Assembly (NCBI RefSeq): GCF_014251955.1
Contig: NZ_CP059203.1
Span: 304,789-368,788, forward strand
DNA: 64,000 nucleotides
Reading direction: 5' to 3'
Source of the DNA: Blattabacterium cuenoti
GTDB taxonomy: Bacteria; Bacteroidota; Bacteroidia; Flavobacteriales; Blattabacteriaceae
The position numbers were made by a program, and so were the translations under genes. Positions 39,823 through 49,598 of the stretch are shown here, piece after piece (within the stretch, counting starts at the first letter, position 1; each line of letters begins with the position of its first letter). A model generated the notes under the pieces. It saw nothing but the letters and a program-made list of their open reading frames with translations. It made no database searches and had not been told where the DNA came from.

Positions 39823-40797
39823 TTAGAAACGAACGGATTTTAATTTCAAACCACAAGTTTCATCTAAATTAAATAGAAGGTTCATATTCTGTACAGCTTG
39901 ACCGGAAGCCCCTTTTATAAGATTATCTATAACACTGATAACTATCAGTTGATCCTTTTCCTTAAGAAGAAACAAAATACACTTATTGGTATTGACCACT
40001 TGTTTTAGGTCAATGTTGATGTCAGATATTTCCACAAACGGATGATTTTTATAATATTCCTTATAAATTTCCCTATTCCTTTCCAAAGAAAAACTAGAAT
40101 AAGTATATAAAGTTGCTATAATTCCTCTGGAAAAATTTCCTCTATAAGGAATAAAATAAATTTCCGAAGAAAAATGATCTTGGACTTGTTGAATCGTCTG
40201 TTTAATTTCTTTTATATGCTGATGTTTAAAAATTTGATAAGTAGAAATATTATTATTTCTCCAACTAAATTGATTGGTTTCACTCATTTTTTTCCCCGAT
40301 CCTGTGGATCCAGTTATAGCACTAATATGAATATGTTGTTTTAATAATTTTTTTTTAGCTAAAGGCAAAATGGCTAAAAGAATAGCTGTAGCAAAACATC
40401 CTGGATTAGCTATACTGTTGGATTTTTTGATGATATTTTTCTGTAACTCTGGTAATCCATAGATAAAATTTCTACCTTCAAAAATAGATTGATTCATAAT
40501 TCTGAAATCTTGACTAAGATCAATCACTTTTACATGTTTTGATATTTTCTTTAATTCTTTTCTAGATTGTCCATGTCCTGAACAAAGAAAGACCACATCT
40601 ATTTCCTTGTTTTTTAAAGAATCAGTAAACTTCATATCTATTTCCCCTAGTAGATCTTGATGGAAACAATGAATTTTTTTATCTGGAGAACTTCGACTGA
40701 CCACGCTATTGATTCTTGCTTTTGGATGATGAATTATTAATCTAATTAATTCTCCAGAAGTATATCCAGTTCCTCCTATAATACCTATTTCAATCAT
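39823..40797 (-). CDS. argC: N-acetyl-gamma-glutamyl-phosphate reductase
   Basis: It reduces N-acyl-glutamyl phosphate to the semialdehyde with NADPH. The 324 residues show the Rossmann site IGIIGGTGYTSGELIRL, the catalytic cysteine in NPGCFATA, and the GSTGSGKK loop. It overlaps the argG stop by 8 bases, which implies translational coupling. Confidence 0.96.
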   Translation of the reverse strand: MIEIGIIGGTGYTSGELIRLIIHHPKARINSVVSRSSPDKKIHCFHQDLLGEIDMKFTDSLKNKEIDVVFLCSGHGQSRKELKKISKHVKVIDLSQDFRIMNQSIFEGRNFIYGLPELQKNIIKKSNSIANPGCFATAILLAILPLAKKKLLKQHIHISAITGSTGSGKKMSETNQFSWRNNNISTYQIFKHQHIKEIKQTIQQVQDHFSSEIYFIPYRGNFSRGIIATLYTYSSFSLERNREIYKEYYKNHPFVEISDINIDLKQVVNTNKCILFLLKEKDQLIVISVIDNLIKGASGQAVQNMNLLFNLDETCGLKLKSVRF

Positions 40798-42553
40798 TTT
40801 TTTTTTCTTTTTCTTCTTTTTTATTTAAATTATGATACATTTTCATTTGATTACTCAATATTTTTGTAAATCCTTTAACATCCTCTGCCGTCCAAGCATA
40901 ATTCATTTCTCCATATTGAGCCATATTAGATTTCATTAAATCAAATTCAGATTTAATCCCAACTAAATGAAACTTATAAGGGGATAGAATGATATCAACC
41001 GTACCAGTCAATCTTTTTTGTGTACTACTTAAAAACATCTCTATATCACGCATAACAGGATCCAAATATTGAGCTTCATGAAGCAACATTCCATACCAAT
41101 TCGATAATTGTTCTTTCCAATAGAGTTGCCATTTTGTAAGAATATGTTTTTCTAACAAATGATGAGCTTTAATAATAATAATAGCAGCTGAAGCTTCAAA
41201 TGCGACTCTTCCTTTAATCCCTAAAATAGTATCTCCTATGTGAATTCCTCTTCCTATGGCAAATTCTGATGCTATTTTTTCAAGTTTTATGATATTCTTT
41301 ATTGCTTTTCCCTTTTCTTTATTCACACTGACTAATTCTCCTTTCTCAAATTTTAATTCTAAATGTTCACTTTTTTTTCTTTTTAACTTTGTTGGATAGG
41401 CCTCTTCCGGAAAATCGTGAGAAGAGGTGAGAGTCTCCTTTCCACCTATACTTGTTCCCCAAATTCCTTTGTTAATGGAATATTTTACTTTTTCCCAACA
41501 AATGGATACTCCACTATTTCTCAAATATTCAATCTCTTCTTTCCTAGAAATTTTCCTATCTCTTATAGGGGATAAAGTAATTTTTTCTGGACAAATAATT
41601 TGAAAAGCTATATCGAATCTAATTTGATCGTTTCCTGCTCCAGTACTTCCATGAGCAATCGCTTTAGCATGGATGAAAGTTGCATATTGTGCAATTTTAA
41701 TAGCCTGAAAAATTCTTTCAGAACTAACTGAAAGTGGATAAGTATTATTTTTGAGAATGTTTCCAAAAATAAGATATTTTATGCAATTTTGATAATATTC
41801 TTCTATCGCATCAATAGTCCTATGTGATTTTGACCCAATGTTAAAAGCTATCTCTTCAATTTTTTTTAATTCCTCTTTTTGAAATCCACCTGTATTAACA
41901 ATTACCGTATGGACCTCGTATCCTTTTTCCTGGATCAGATATTTTAAACAATAGGACGTATCTAATCCCCCACTATAAGCCAAAACGATTTTATCTCCGT
42001 GAATTAAATTATGATGATCCATGGATGGGTTTTTTTTGTATAAAAGTCCTGTACAGAGACACATTTTTCTTTGATTTCTAGTTAAAATATCAAAATTTGC
42101 ACAACTTTTACATCCTTTCCAAAATTCTTCCGATTGAGGTAACTCACTAAAAGTAACTGGTTTAAACCCCAATTTTGTATTCATTTTGATAACGGAATGA
42201 CTTGTTGTTATACTAAAAATTTTAGAATTTGGGAATTTTTTTCTGGAAAGTTGAAATATTTCAACTTTTATAATTCTTGCCAATCCTTTTTTTCTAAATT
42301 CAGGAAAAACAATCAACCCGGAATTAACAACAAATTCTTCGTTTTGAAAAACTTCCAGATAACTAAATCCTGCTATTTCTCCATCACAGAAGGCAATAAC
42401 GGAATTTCCACTAATCATTTTTGATTTAATATATTCCGGATCTTTTTTAGCAATTCCAGTTCCTCTACTTTTTGCTGATTCCTGTATTTTTTGGCAAATT
42501 AAGGAAGCATATTTTGTATCCTCATCATGAGATACTCTAACTTTTATTTTCAT
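40790..42553 (-). CDS. argG: GNAT acetyltransferase-argininosuccinate synthase fusion
   Basis: First gene of the arginine operon, 587 residues instead of about 400. Residues 1 to about 175 are a GNAT domain with the acetyl-CoA motif in FPEFRKKGLARII and four cysteines (148, 151, 165, 167) that could bind metal. From Met178 the protein is argininosuccinate synthase, with the ATP loop LAYSGGLDTSY and HGSTGAGNDQIRFD. In flavobacteria I recall a separate GNAT gene beside argG. Here the two are in one frame with no stop. The GNAT half is the only candidate in this operon for N-acylglutamate synthase. The ATG at 42022 could still start ArgG alone. Confidence 0.93.
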   Translation of the reverse strand: MKIKVRVSHDEDTKYASLICQKIQESAKSRGTGIAKKDPEYIKSKMISGNSVIAFCDGEIAGFSYLEVFQNEEFVVNSGLIVFPEFRKKGLARIIKVEIFQLSRKKFPNSKIFSITTSHSVIKMNTKLGFKPVTFSELPQSEEFWKGCKSCANFDILTRNQRKMCLCTGLLYKKNPSMDHHNLIHGDKIVLAYSGGLDTSYCLKYLIQEKGYEVHTVIVNTGGFQKEELKKIEEIAFNIGSKSHRTIDAIEEYYQNCIKYLIFGNILKNNTYPLSVSSERIFQAIKIAQYATFIHAKAIAHGSTGAGNDQIRFDIAFQIICPEKITLSPIRDRKISRKEEIEYLRNSGVSICWEKVKYSINKGIWGTSIGGKETLTSSHDFPEEAYPTKLKRKKSEHLELKFEKGELVSVNKEKGKAIKNIIKLEKIASEFAIGRGIHIGDTILGIKGRVAFEASAAIIIIKAHHLLEKHILTKWQLYWKEQLSNWYGMLLHEAQYLDPVMRDIEMFLSSTQKRLTGTVDIILSPYKFHLVGIKSEFDLMKSNMAQYGEMNYAWTAEDVKGFTKILSNQMKMYHNLNKKEEKEKKND

Positions 42554-42757
42554 CTTTGTAAGAACCCAAAAAAAACACTAAGACTAATAAAAAAAATAAA
42601 TGAATTGTATTAGTTTGTTGTAATAATAATCGTATGAATGAATCCTCATAAATAACATTTTTATATGTGCTTACTGTAGAACTAACTGCTTCTTGCAAAT
42701 TTAATAAAATAAAGTGTTTATTTAATAAATTTGAGTATTTATTATTTATTTCAAGTT

Positions 42758-45700
42758 TTAATTAAAAGAAAAATCCAAACCCTTTATTTTTTCTAATTTT
42801 TTTAAAAAATTTGAGTTAATATCAACTCCATACTTTTTAGATTCAAAATTTAAACAAATTTGATTATCCTTATCATAAAGAAGAATATGAAGGATTTTAT
42901 TTCCTTTTTGCTGAGAAAATAGTTGTTCTATTTCATGAATAACCATGCTATCTAAGTCATTAATATGAATCTTTACTATCAGTTTATGAGTCAATTTGTT
43001 TAAAACATTTTGTAAACTTTCTATATGTAAAATATTAATTTTATTTTCTTTATATTTGGATTTTTCTATATAAATAGAGAAATATAACAGGCTATTCTTA
43101 AATAAAAGATGCTCATACTTTAAATACTCTTTTCCATAAAGACGAAATTCCTTAGAAGAATGATAATCTTCTAATAAAAAAATACCATATTTTTTACCAC
43201 TTTTAAGATATATTTTTTTTTCTATTTTAGATAAAATTCCACAAATATGGACATTTTTTCCTATAAGTTTGTATTCATTCTTATTTAGTTGATCTAAGGA
43301 AAGATTAGTAAAATATTTTCTTTCATAATAAAAGGCATCCAAAGGATGTGAAGTGGCATAAATTCCTAATACTTCTTTTTCTTTGGATAATTGATCTATA
43401 TCACTCCATGGGGTTCTTTCTTTTATATCTATAAAAGTTGGTTTTTCTTTTTCAATTTTTGGAAGAGAAATTTCATCTTTTTTTTTCATTTTTTGATATT
43501 TTGATCCAAACCGAATAATTTTCTCTATAGTGCTGAATTGATTTTCATCATCAAAATGAAAATATTGTTCTCTTCGCACATGGAATCTATCCAATGATCC
43601 AGATAAAATTAAACTTTCCAAAGTTTTTTTATTTACTGTCCGTAAGTCAATTCGTTTTACGATATCAAATATAGAAGTATATGATCCATTTTTTTCTCTT
43701 TCACGAATAATCGTTTTTACAGCATTTTCTCCAACTCCTTTGATTCCTCTCATTCCAAATCTAATGCTATTATTCTCTGTTACTTTAAAAAAAGAATCAC
43801 TTTCGTTTATATCTGGTCCTATTACAGATATTCCCATCCTTTTACATTCTTTTATAAAAAAAGTTAACTGTTTAATATTATGCATGTTATTACTTAATAC
43901 GGAAGCCATATATTCATATGGAAAATGAGTTTTTAGATAAGCCGTTTGAAATGCTATATAAGCATAACATGTTGCATGAGATTTATTAAAAGCATAACAA
44001 GAAAAAGATTCCCAGTCTTGCCATATTTTTTCCAATATGTTTTTTGGATATCCTTTTTTCATAGCTTGACTAAGAAATTGATTTTTCATTTTATTTAGGA
44101 CATTTTTTTGCTTTTTCCCCATAGCCTTTCTAAGAAAATCCGCATCCCCTTTGCTAAATCCAGCTATTTTTTGTGAAATCAACATAACCTGTTCTTGATA
44201 GATTGTTATTCCATAAGTTTCTTTCAAAAATTCTTCCATTTCTGGCAAATCATAGGTAATTGCTTCTTTTCCATGTTTTCTTAATATAAAATTAGGAATA
44301 TATTGCAATGGCCCAGGTCTGTACAACGCCATCATTGCAATTAAATCATCGAACTTATCAGGTTTAAGAAAACGTAAATATTTCTGCATTCCTGGAGATT
44401 CATATTGAAAAACGGCTATAGTTTCTCCTTTCTGAAAAAGAGAATAAGTTTTTGCATCTTCTAGAGGAAATGATAATTTTGTGATATTCGCACGTTTTTT
44501 TATAAGATTTAAAGCGTCTTTAATGATAGTAAGAGTTTTTAACCCTAGAAAATCCATTTTTAATAATCCAGCATCTTCTACTACATTATTGTCAAATTGT
44601 GTTAATAATAAATCGGATTCTTTAGAAACAGAAACGGGAACATATTTTTTAATATCATATGGACTTATGATGATCCCACAGGCATGGATACCCGTACTTC
44701 TTATAGATCCTTCTAAAATTTTTGCTTGTTGCAAAATTTTCCCCTCTAAAGTTTCTTTTTTTTCTGCAATTTTTCTAAGTTTTTTAACATTATCCATGTC
44801 CTCTTTACTGATTCTTTCTATCGAAGAATTTACTGATAGAATTTCTCTCAACGAAAGGGAATTGGGAATCATTTTCGCAATACGATCTGTTTCTTTTAAA
44901 GATAAATTTAATACACGAGCTGTATCTCTAATGGAAGATCTTGCTCCCATAGTGGCATATGTTATAATTTGTGCAACTTGATGTTTTCCATATTTATCTA
45001 CAACCCATTTAATAATTTTTTCACGTCCACGATCATCAAAATCTATATCAATATCTGGAAGAGAGATTCTGTCTGGATTTAAAAATCGTTCAAAAAGAAG
45101 ATGATATTTTATCGGATCTATATCCGTTATTCCTATACAATAAGCAACAACAGATCCTGCAACGGAACCTCTTCCAGGTCCTATTGAAATATTCATTTTT
45201 CTAGCTTGATAAATCAAATTATGAACAATAAGAAAATAACCAGGATATCCAATTTTTTCAATCGTTTTTAATTCAAAAGAAATTCTTTCTTTGATTTCTT
45301 TTGTTAAATTTTTGTAACGTTTTTTAGCCCCTTCATAAGTGATATTTTTTAGAAAATAATTTTCCCCTCTATTTCTTCTTCTTACATCTATTTTATCCAT
45401 AGAATCTTGAAAAGACTCTGGAATTTTAAATTTTGGAAGTAATATTTTTTGTGAAAGATGATAAGATTCAACTTTTCCAATTAATTCGTCTAAAAAATCA
45501 AAAGCTTCTGGAAGATCAGAAAATATTTTTTTCATATCTTCTTGGCTTTTAAAATAAAATTCATGATTTGGAAATCCAAATCTGTATCCTTTCCCTTTTC
45601 CTATGGGGGTTGATTGTTTCTCTCCATTTTTTACGCAAAGTAAAATATCATGTGCATCTGCTTCTTTTTTATTCAAATAAAAAGTATTATTCTGGACAAT

Positions 45701-47098
45701 ATATTTAACATGATATTTTTCTGAAAACTGAAGGAGAATTTCATTGACATAATCTTCTTCTTCTAATCCATGACGTAATAACTCTATATAAAAATCGTCA
45801 TTGAAAAGTTCTTTCCACCACAAAAAAATATTTTCTGCTTTTCTTTTTCCTTGATTTAAAATGGTTTGTGGAATTTCTGCATTGAGATCTCCAGTGAGTG
45901 CTATTAAATTTTCTTTATATTTTTCAATCAAATTTTTTCCCACTCTAGGAATTCCAGAATAAATCCCTTCTGTAAATCCAAGAGAACAAAGTTTAGATAA
46001 ATTATGATAACCGTTCTTATTTTTGGAGAAAAGAACTTGTTGATATCGTTTATCCGGTTGTTCTTTAGTAAACTTTTTTTGCAAATAAAATTCCGAAATA
46101 AAAACTTCACATCCAATGATTCCTTTAATAGATTTTTTGAAAGAAGAATATTTTTTATTTGCAGAATGAATTGCATTTAAAAAATGGAAAGCTCCCATCA
46201 TATTTCCATAATCTGTTATTCCTACAGCAGGCATATTAAAAGATATAGATTTCTCAATCAAAGATTGAATATCTATAGTTGAATAAAGAATGGAAAATGA
46301 AGTATGATTATGAAGATGAGAGTATCTTTTTTTTTTCAAAAAATCATTCTCCTCTTTCTCTTTTTGATTTTTTTTATTAGTCGTATAAATATGATTTTTC
46401 TTCTTATCATAATAAGAAGGATAAGGAACTTCAAAAAAAACCATAGAAGAAGAAATAGGATCACGGAACAATTCTCTGAATTTGACTAAAATATTTTTTT
46501 CTATTCCAATATCATGAGATGATATAACTCCAATACGGATAAGTTCTAAAAAACAACGTGCAGTAGCTTTTACATCATTTGCAGCATTATGAAAATTAGA
46601 AAAATTGATTCCAAATAGTTTATGATATAATTCGTTTAATGTAGGCCATTTAAATTTTCTACTACTAATGCCTGGAAATTTGCAATAAGAAACAGAGACT
46701 TCTTTAGTATCTAAAAATTTTTTATTTTTAAAGTCCATTTCTTTTTTTTTTTTTCTAAAAAATTCACATGCAATCACTTTGATATCAAATTCTAGATTGT
46801 GTCCAATTAAACATTTAGATTGGTCTAAGGATTTTTGAAATTCTTCTAGAACAAAACTTAAATCTTTTCCATATTTTTCTGCTTTTTCATTAGTGATTCC
46901 ATGAATTTTAAAAGCATTAAAAGGAATGTCATAATGCTCCGGTTTAATGATGAAATTTTTAAATTCTATAAATTTTCCTAAAAAATCATGACATTGCCAT
47001 GCTATTTGGACGACTCTTGGCCAATTATTTGTATTAGTAATTGGTAAATTGGAAGATGTAGGTAACCCTGTAGTTTCTGTGTCAACAATAAGGTACAT
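42758..47098 (-). CDS. dnaE: DNA polymerase III alpha subunit with N-terminal 3'-5' exonuclease
   Basis: The replicative polymerase, 1446 residues. Residues about 1-200 are a DEDDh exonuclease (VDTETTG, HNLEFDIK, HNAANDVKAT), giving proofreading in the same chain. The PHP domain starts near residue 262 (YSHLHNHTSFS). The polymerase core has the catalytic PDIDIDFDDRGR near residue 684, GPGRGSVAGS, and SLDRF in the finger/HhH part. A C-terminal OB-fold region follows. The fused exonuclease is typical of Bacteroidetes DnaE. A 13-A run in the mRNA (46742-46754) encodes four lysines and keeps the frame. Confidence 0.97.
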   Translation of the reverse strand: MYLIVDTETTGLPTSSNLPITNTNNWPRVVQIAWQCHDFLGKFIEFKNFIIKPEHYDIPFNAFKIHGITNEKAEKYGKDLSFVLEEFQKSLDQSKCLIGHNLEFDIKVIACEFFRKKKKEMDFKNKKFLDTKEVSVSYCKFPGISSRKFKWPTLNELYHKLFGINFSNFHNAANDVKATARCFLELIRIGVISSHDIGIEKNILVKFRELFRDPISSSMVFFEVPYPSYYDKKKNHIYTTNKKNQKEKEENDFLKKKRYSHLHNHTSFSILYSTIDIQSLIEKSISFNMPAVGITDYGNMMGAFHFLNAIHSANKKYSSFKKSIKGIIGCEVFISEFYLQKKFTKEQPDKRYQQVLFSKNKNGYHNLSKLCSLGFTEGIYSGIPRVGKNLIEKYKENLIALTGDLNAEIPQTILNQGKRKAENIFLWWKELFNDDFYIELLRHGLEEEDYVNEILLQFSEKYHVKYIVQNNTFYLNKKEADAHDILLCVKNGEKQSTPIGKGKGYRFGFPNHEFYFKSQEDMKKIFSDLPEAFDFLDELIGKVESYHLSQKILLPKFKIPESFQDSMDKIDVRRRNRGENYFLKNITYEGAKKRYKNLTKEIKERISFELKTIEKIGYPGYFLIVHNLIYQARKMNISIGPGRGSVAGSVVAYCIGITDIDPIKYHLLFERFLNPDRISLPDIDIDFDDRGREKIIKWVVDKYGKHQVAQIITYATMGARSSIRDTARVLNLSLKETDRIAKMIPNSLSLREILSVNSSIERISKEDMDNVKKLRKIAEKKETLEGKILQQAKILEGSIRSTGIHACGIIISPYDIKKYVPVSVSKESDLLLTQFDNNVVEDAGLLKMDFLGLKTLTIIKDALNLIKKRANITKLSFPLEDAKTYSLFQKGETIAVFQYESPGMQKYLRFLKPDKFDDLIAMMALYRPGPLQYIPNFILRKHGKEAITYDLPEMEEFLKETYGITIYQEQVMLISQKIAGFSKGDADFLRKAMGKKQKNVLNKMKNQFLSQAMKKGYPKNILEKIWQDWESFSCYAFNKSHATCYAYIAFQTAYLKTHFPYEYMASVLSNNMHNIKQLTFFIKECKRMGISVIGPDINESDSFFKVTENNSIRFGMRGIKGVGENAVKTIIREREKNGSYTSIFDIVKRIDLRTVNKKTLESLILSGSLDRFHVRREQYFHFDDENQFSTIEKIIRFGSKYQKMKKKDEISLPKIEKEKPTFIDIKERTPWSDIDQLSKEKEVLGIYATSHPLDAFYYERKYFTNLSLDQLNKNEYKLIGKNVHICGILSKIEKKIYLKSGKKYGIFLLEDYHSSKEFRLYGKEYLKYEHLLFKNSLLYFSIYIEKSKYKENKINILHIESLQNVLNKLTHKLIVKIHINDLDSMVIHEIEQLFSQQKGNKILHILLYDKDNQICLNFESKKYGVDINSNFLKKLEKIKGLDFSFN

Positions 47099-47721
47099 GC
47101 TTTTTTTATTTACTTTTTTTTTATTTATTCTTTATTCAATTTTACAATAATTTTTTACAACATCATCATCAAGTGGATTCCATTTTTTTTCTTTCTTTGT
47201 CTTTTTTTATTTTACTACACACACATACATACAAAACAACAAACAAATGATTAGAAATTTTATCAATGATGGAATTTTTTCATTAGTTGTTTTCAAAAAA
47301 AGAATAATAGTTTTTTGTATCAATAGGAAAAGTTGATGAAAAATTATTAGTTTTGTATTCTCTAGTTTTTTTTCTTCTTTATTAAAGAAGAATCCTATTT
47401 ATTTTTTATTATTTATTTACTTGATACTTAAATTATTAACAATAAATAATAACTGAAAATTAACTGAAGCATAGAGAATAAGAATATCTATTGTTTTTTC
47501 TCTTTGATTTTAATTTAGATTAGAATTTTTATTAAAAAAAAAGAAAAAAATAGTAGGTATAATGTAAATGTAGGTAGAATATTATATACATTAAATTATC
47601 ATAATGATATTATGAATATGAAATATGAGTTGAATGTTCTTAGTTAACTTACTAACATAAAACGGGACTACTATAATATAATAAAAATAAAAAAACTATA
47701 AAAAATTTTAAAATAAAATAT
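47099..47721. other. Long divergent intergenic region, dnaE / rpsA
   Basis: At 623 bases this is the longest gap without a gene. It is extremely AT-rich with simple-sequence stretches, including a CA/CATA-rich run near 47213-47235, TAG/GTA triplets near 47549-47575, and a perfect 9-bp hairpin (TTCTTCTTT/AAAGAAGAA, 47373-47393, loop ATT). It must hold promoters for both genes. I see no ORF, tRNA or DnaA-box cluster. Confidence 0.6.
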
Positions 47722-49551
47722 ATGTCTAATCAAACTACTAATCAAACAGAGGAAATTAAAAAGGAAGCATCCCATTCATCTTTTGATGGGGATGAAAAAA
47801 ATAGTGAAAAATTGAATGATCAGGAAAAAATAAAAAGTTTCGATTGGACGAAATACGAAACTCATTTTAATAATGAGATACAAAAAAAAAGAAAAGAATT
47901 TGAAGAAATATATACGAAAACTTTGCCATGTATACAAGAATTAGAAATTTATCAAGGAATTGTTACACATATTACGGAAAAAAATGTTATAGTAGATATT
48001 GGATTTAAAGCAGAAGGTGCCATTCCTATGAATGAATTTAGAGAAGATTTTAATTTCAAAGTAGGAAGTCATATGGAAGTCATGGTAGTGAAAATAGATT
48101 ATAAAGGACAATGCATTCTTTCATATCAAAAAGCAAAAACATTAAGAAATTGGCAACGTATTAATGAAGCATATGAGAAAGGAGAAGTCATTTTAGGTTA
48201 TGTTGCGGCTAGAACAAAAGGAGGATTGATCATAGAAATTTTTGATATTGAATGTTTTCTTCCAGGTTCTCATATTAATGTCAAACCTGTTAGAGATTAT
48301 GATATCTATGTGGGAAAAACTATGGAAGTAAAAGTTGTTAAAATAAATCAAAAAACAAAAAATGTTGTTGTTTCTCATAAAGTTCTTATAGAAAGAGATA
48401 TTGAGGAACAAAGAAAAGAAATGATTTCTAAATTAGATAAAGGTCAAGTTTTAGAAGGAAAAATAAAAAATATTCTTCCTTATGGGGCTTTTGTAGATTT
48501 AGGAGGAGTAGATGCATTGTTACATATTACAGACATGAGCTGGCCTCATATTAATCATCCTACAGAAGTTGTTCAATTAGAACAAGAGTTAAAATTTGTA
48601 GTTTTAGGTGTAGATAAAGAGAAAAATCGTGTGCAATTAGGGTTAAAACAATTGCAACCTCATCCTTGGAGTTCTTTGGATGAAAATTTAAAAGTAGGAA
48701 GTGTAGTAAAAGGAAAAGTTAGTGTTTTAGCCGATTATGGAGCTTTTGTAGAAATTATTCCAGGGGTAGAAGCTTTGTTACATATAAGTGAAATGTCTTG
48801 GTCTTCTGATTTATCGTCTCCACAAGATTTTGTCCAAATTGGAGACGAGTTAGAAACAATAATTCTAACTATAGATCGTCAAGAAAGAAAAATGTCTTTG
48901 AGTCTTAAACAATTGACTCCAGATCCTTGGATAAATATCCAAAATAAGTATCCTGTAGGATCAAAACATGTTGGGGAAGTACGAAAATTTACTAATTTTG
49001 GAGTTTTTTTGGAGTTAGAAAGAGGAATATCTGGAATTATTTATACAAATGATCTTTCATGGATAAAAAAAATAAAACATTCTTCTGAATTTTGCAACAT
49101 TAACGATAAATTAGAAGTTATTGTTTTATCATTAGATATTCAAACAAGAAGATTAAATTTAGGACATAAACAATTAACGGAAAATCCATGGAATCAATAT
49201 GAAAAAATTTACCATGTAGGAAGTATTCATAATGGAATGATAGTCAATTTTTTAGATAAAGGTGCTATAGTCAAATTTTCAAATCAAGAATTTGAAGCAT
49301 TTGCTCCACTACGTTTTTTAGAAAAAAAAGATGGGAACATTATTAAAAAAGGAGAAAATATTAATTTTAAAATCATAGAATTTAATAAAGATACTAAAAA
49401 AATTGTAGTTTCTCATACTTCAGTTTATCGTGATAAAGAACAAAAGAAAGAACAACGTATTAGTAGAAATAGGAAATTAGAAAAATCAACTTTGGGAGAT
49501 ATTGCTGGATTAGTTAAGTTAAAAGAACAAATAGAAAAAGAAAAAAAATAA
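47722..49551 (+). CDS. rpsA: 30S ribosomal protein S1
   Basis: A 609-residue mRNA-binding ribosomal protein with six S1 (OB-fold) repeats starting near residues 73, 153, 240, 327, 414 and 500, the middle ones best conserved (KGKVSVLADYGAFVEI, then VEALLHISEMSW). It has an acidic, low-complexity N-terminus and a charged C-terminal tail (STLGDIAGLVKLKEQIE), as in other Bacteroidetes. S1 recruits mRNAs lacking Shine-Dalgarno sequences through A/U-rich leaders. That role is likely important here because the 16S rRNA has lost the CCUCC core. Its own leader is purely A/T. Confidence 0.96.
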   Translation: MSNQTTNQTEEIKKEASHSSFDGDEKNSEKLNDQEKIKSFDWTKYETHFNNEIQKKRKEFEEIYTKTLPCIQELEIYQGIVTHITEKNVIVDIGFKAEGAIPMNEFREDFNFKVGSHMEVMVVKIDYKGQCILSYQKAKTLRNWQRINEAYEKGEVILGYVAARTKGGLIIEIFDIECFLPGSHINVKPVRDYDIYVGKTMEVKVVKINQKTKNVVVSHKVLIERDIEEQRKEMISKLDKGQVLEGKIKNILPYGAFVDLGGVDALLHITDMSWPHINHPTEVVQLEQELKFVVLGVDKEKNRVQLGLKQLQPHPWSSLDENLKVGSVVKGKVSVLADYGAFVEIIPGVEALLHISEMSWSSDLSSPQDFVQIGDELETIILTIDRQERKMSLSLKQLTPDPWINIQNKYPVGSKHVGEVRKFTNFGVFLELERGISGIIYTNDLSWIKKIKHSSEFCNINDKLEVIVLSLDIQTRRLNLGHKQLTENPWNQYEKIYHVGSIHNGMIVNFLDKGAIVKFSNQEFEAFAPLRFLEKKDGNIIKKGENINFKIIEFNKDTKKIVVSHTSVYRDKEQKKEQRISRNRKLEKSTLGDIAGLVKLKEQIEKEKK

Positions 49552-49598
49552 ATAATTTTCAGAGTATATTAGTATAGTCGAGTAGTTAGTTTAGTAGT

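Noticed and set aside
40790-42553. GNAT-ArgG fusion as an assembly artefact
   Set aside because: The join has no homopolymer typical of errors, and both halves are intact and in the same frame; still worth checking at read level.
44481-44981. 166-residue ORF on plus inside dnaE
   Set aside because: It is opposite-strand shadow of a strongly conserved polymerase core; no start context and no family pattern.
47373-47393. Perfect 9-bp hairpin as an intrinsic terminator
   Set aside because: No T-run directly follows on either strand, and it lies in a divergent promoter region where no transcript should end.
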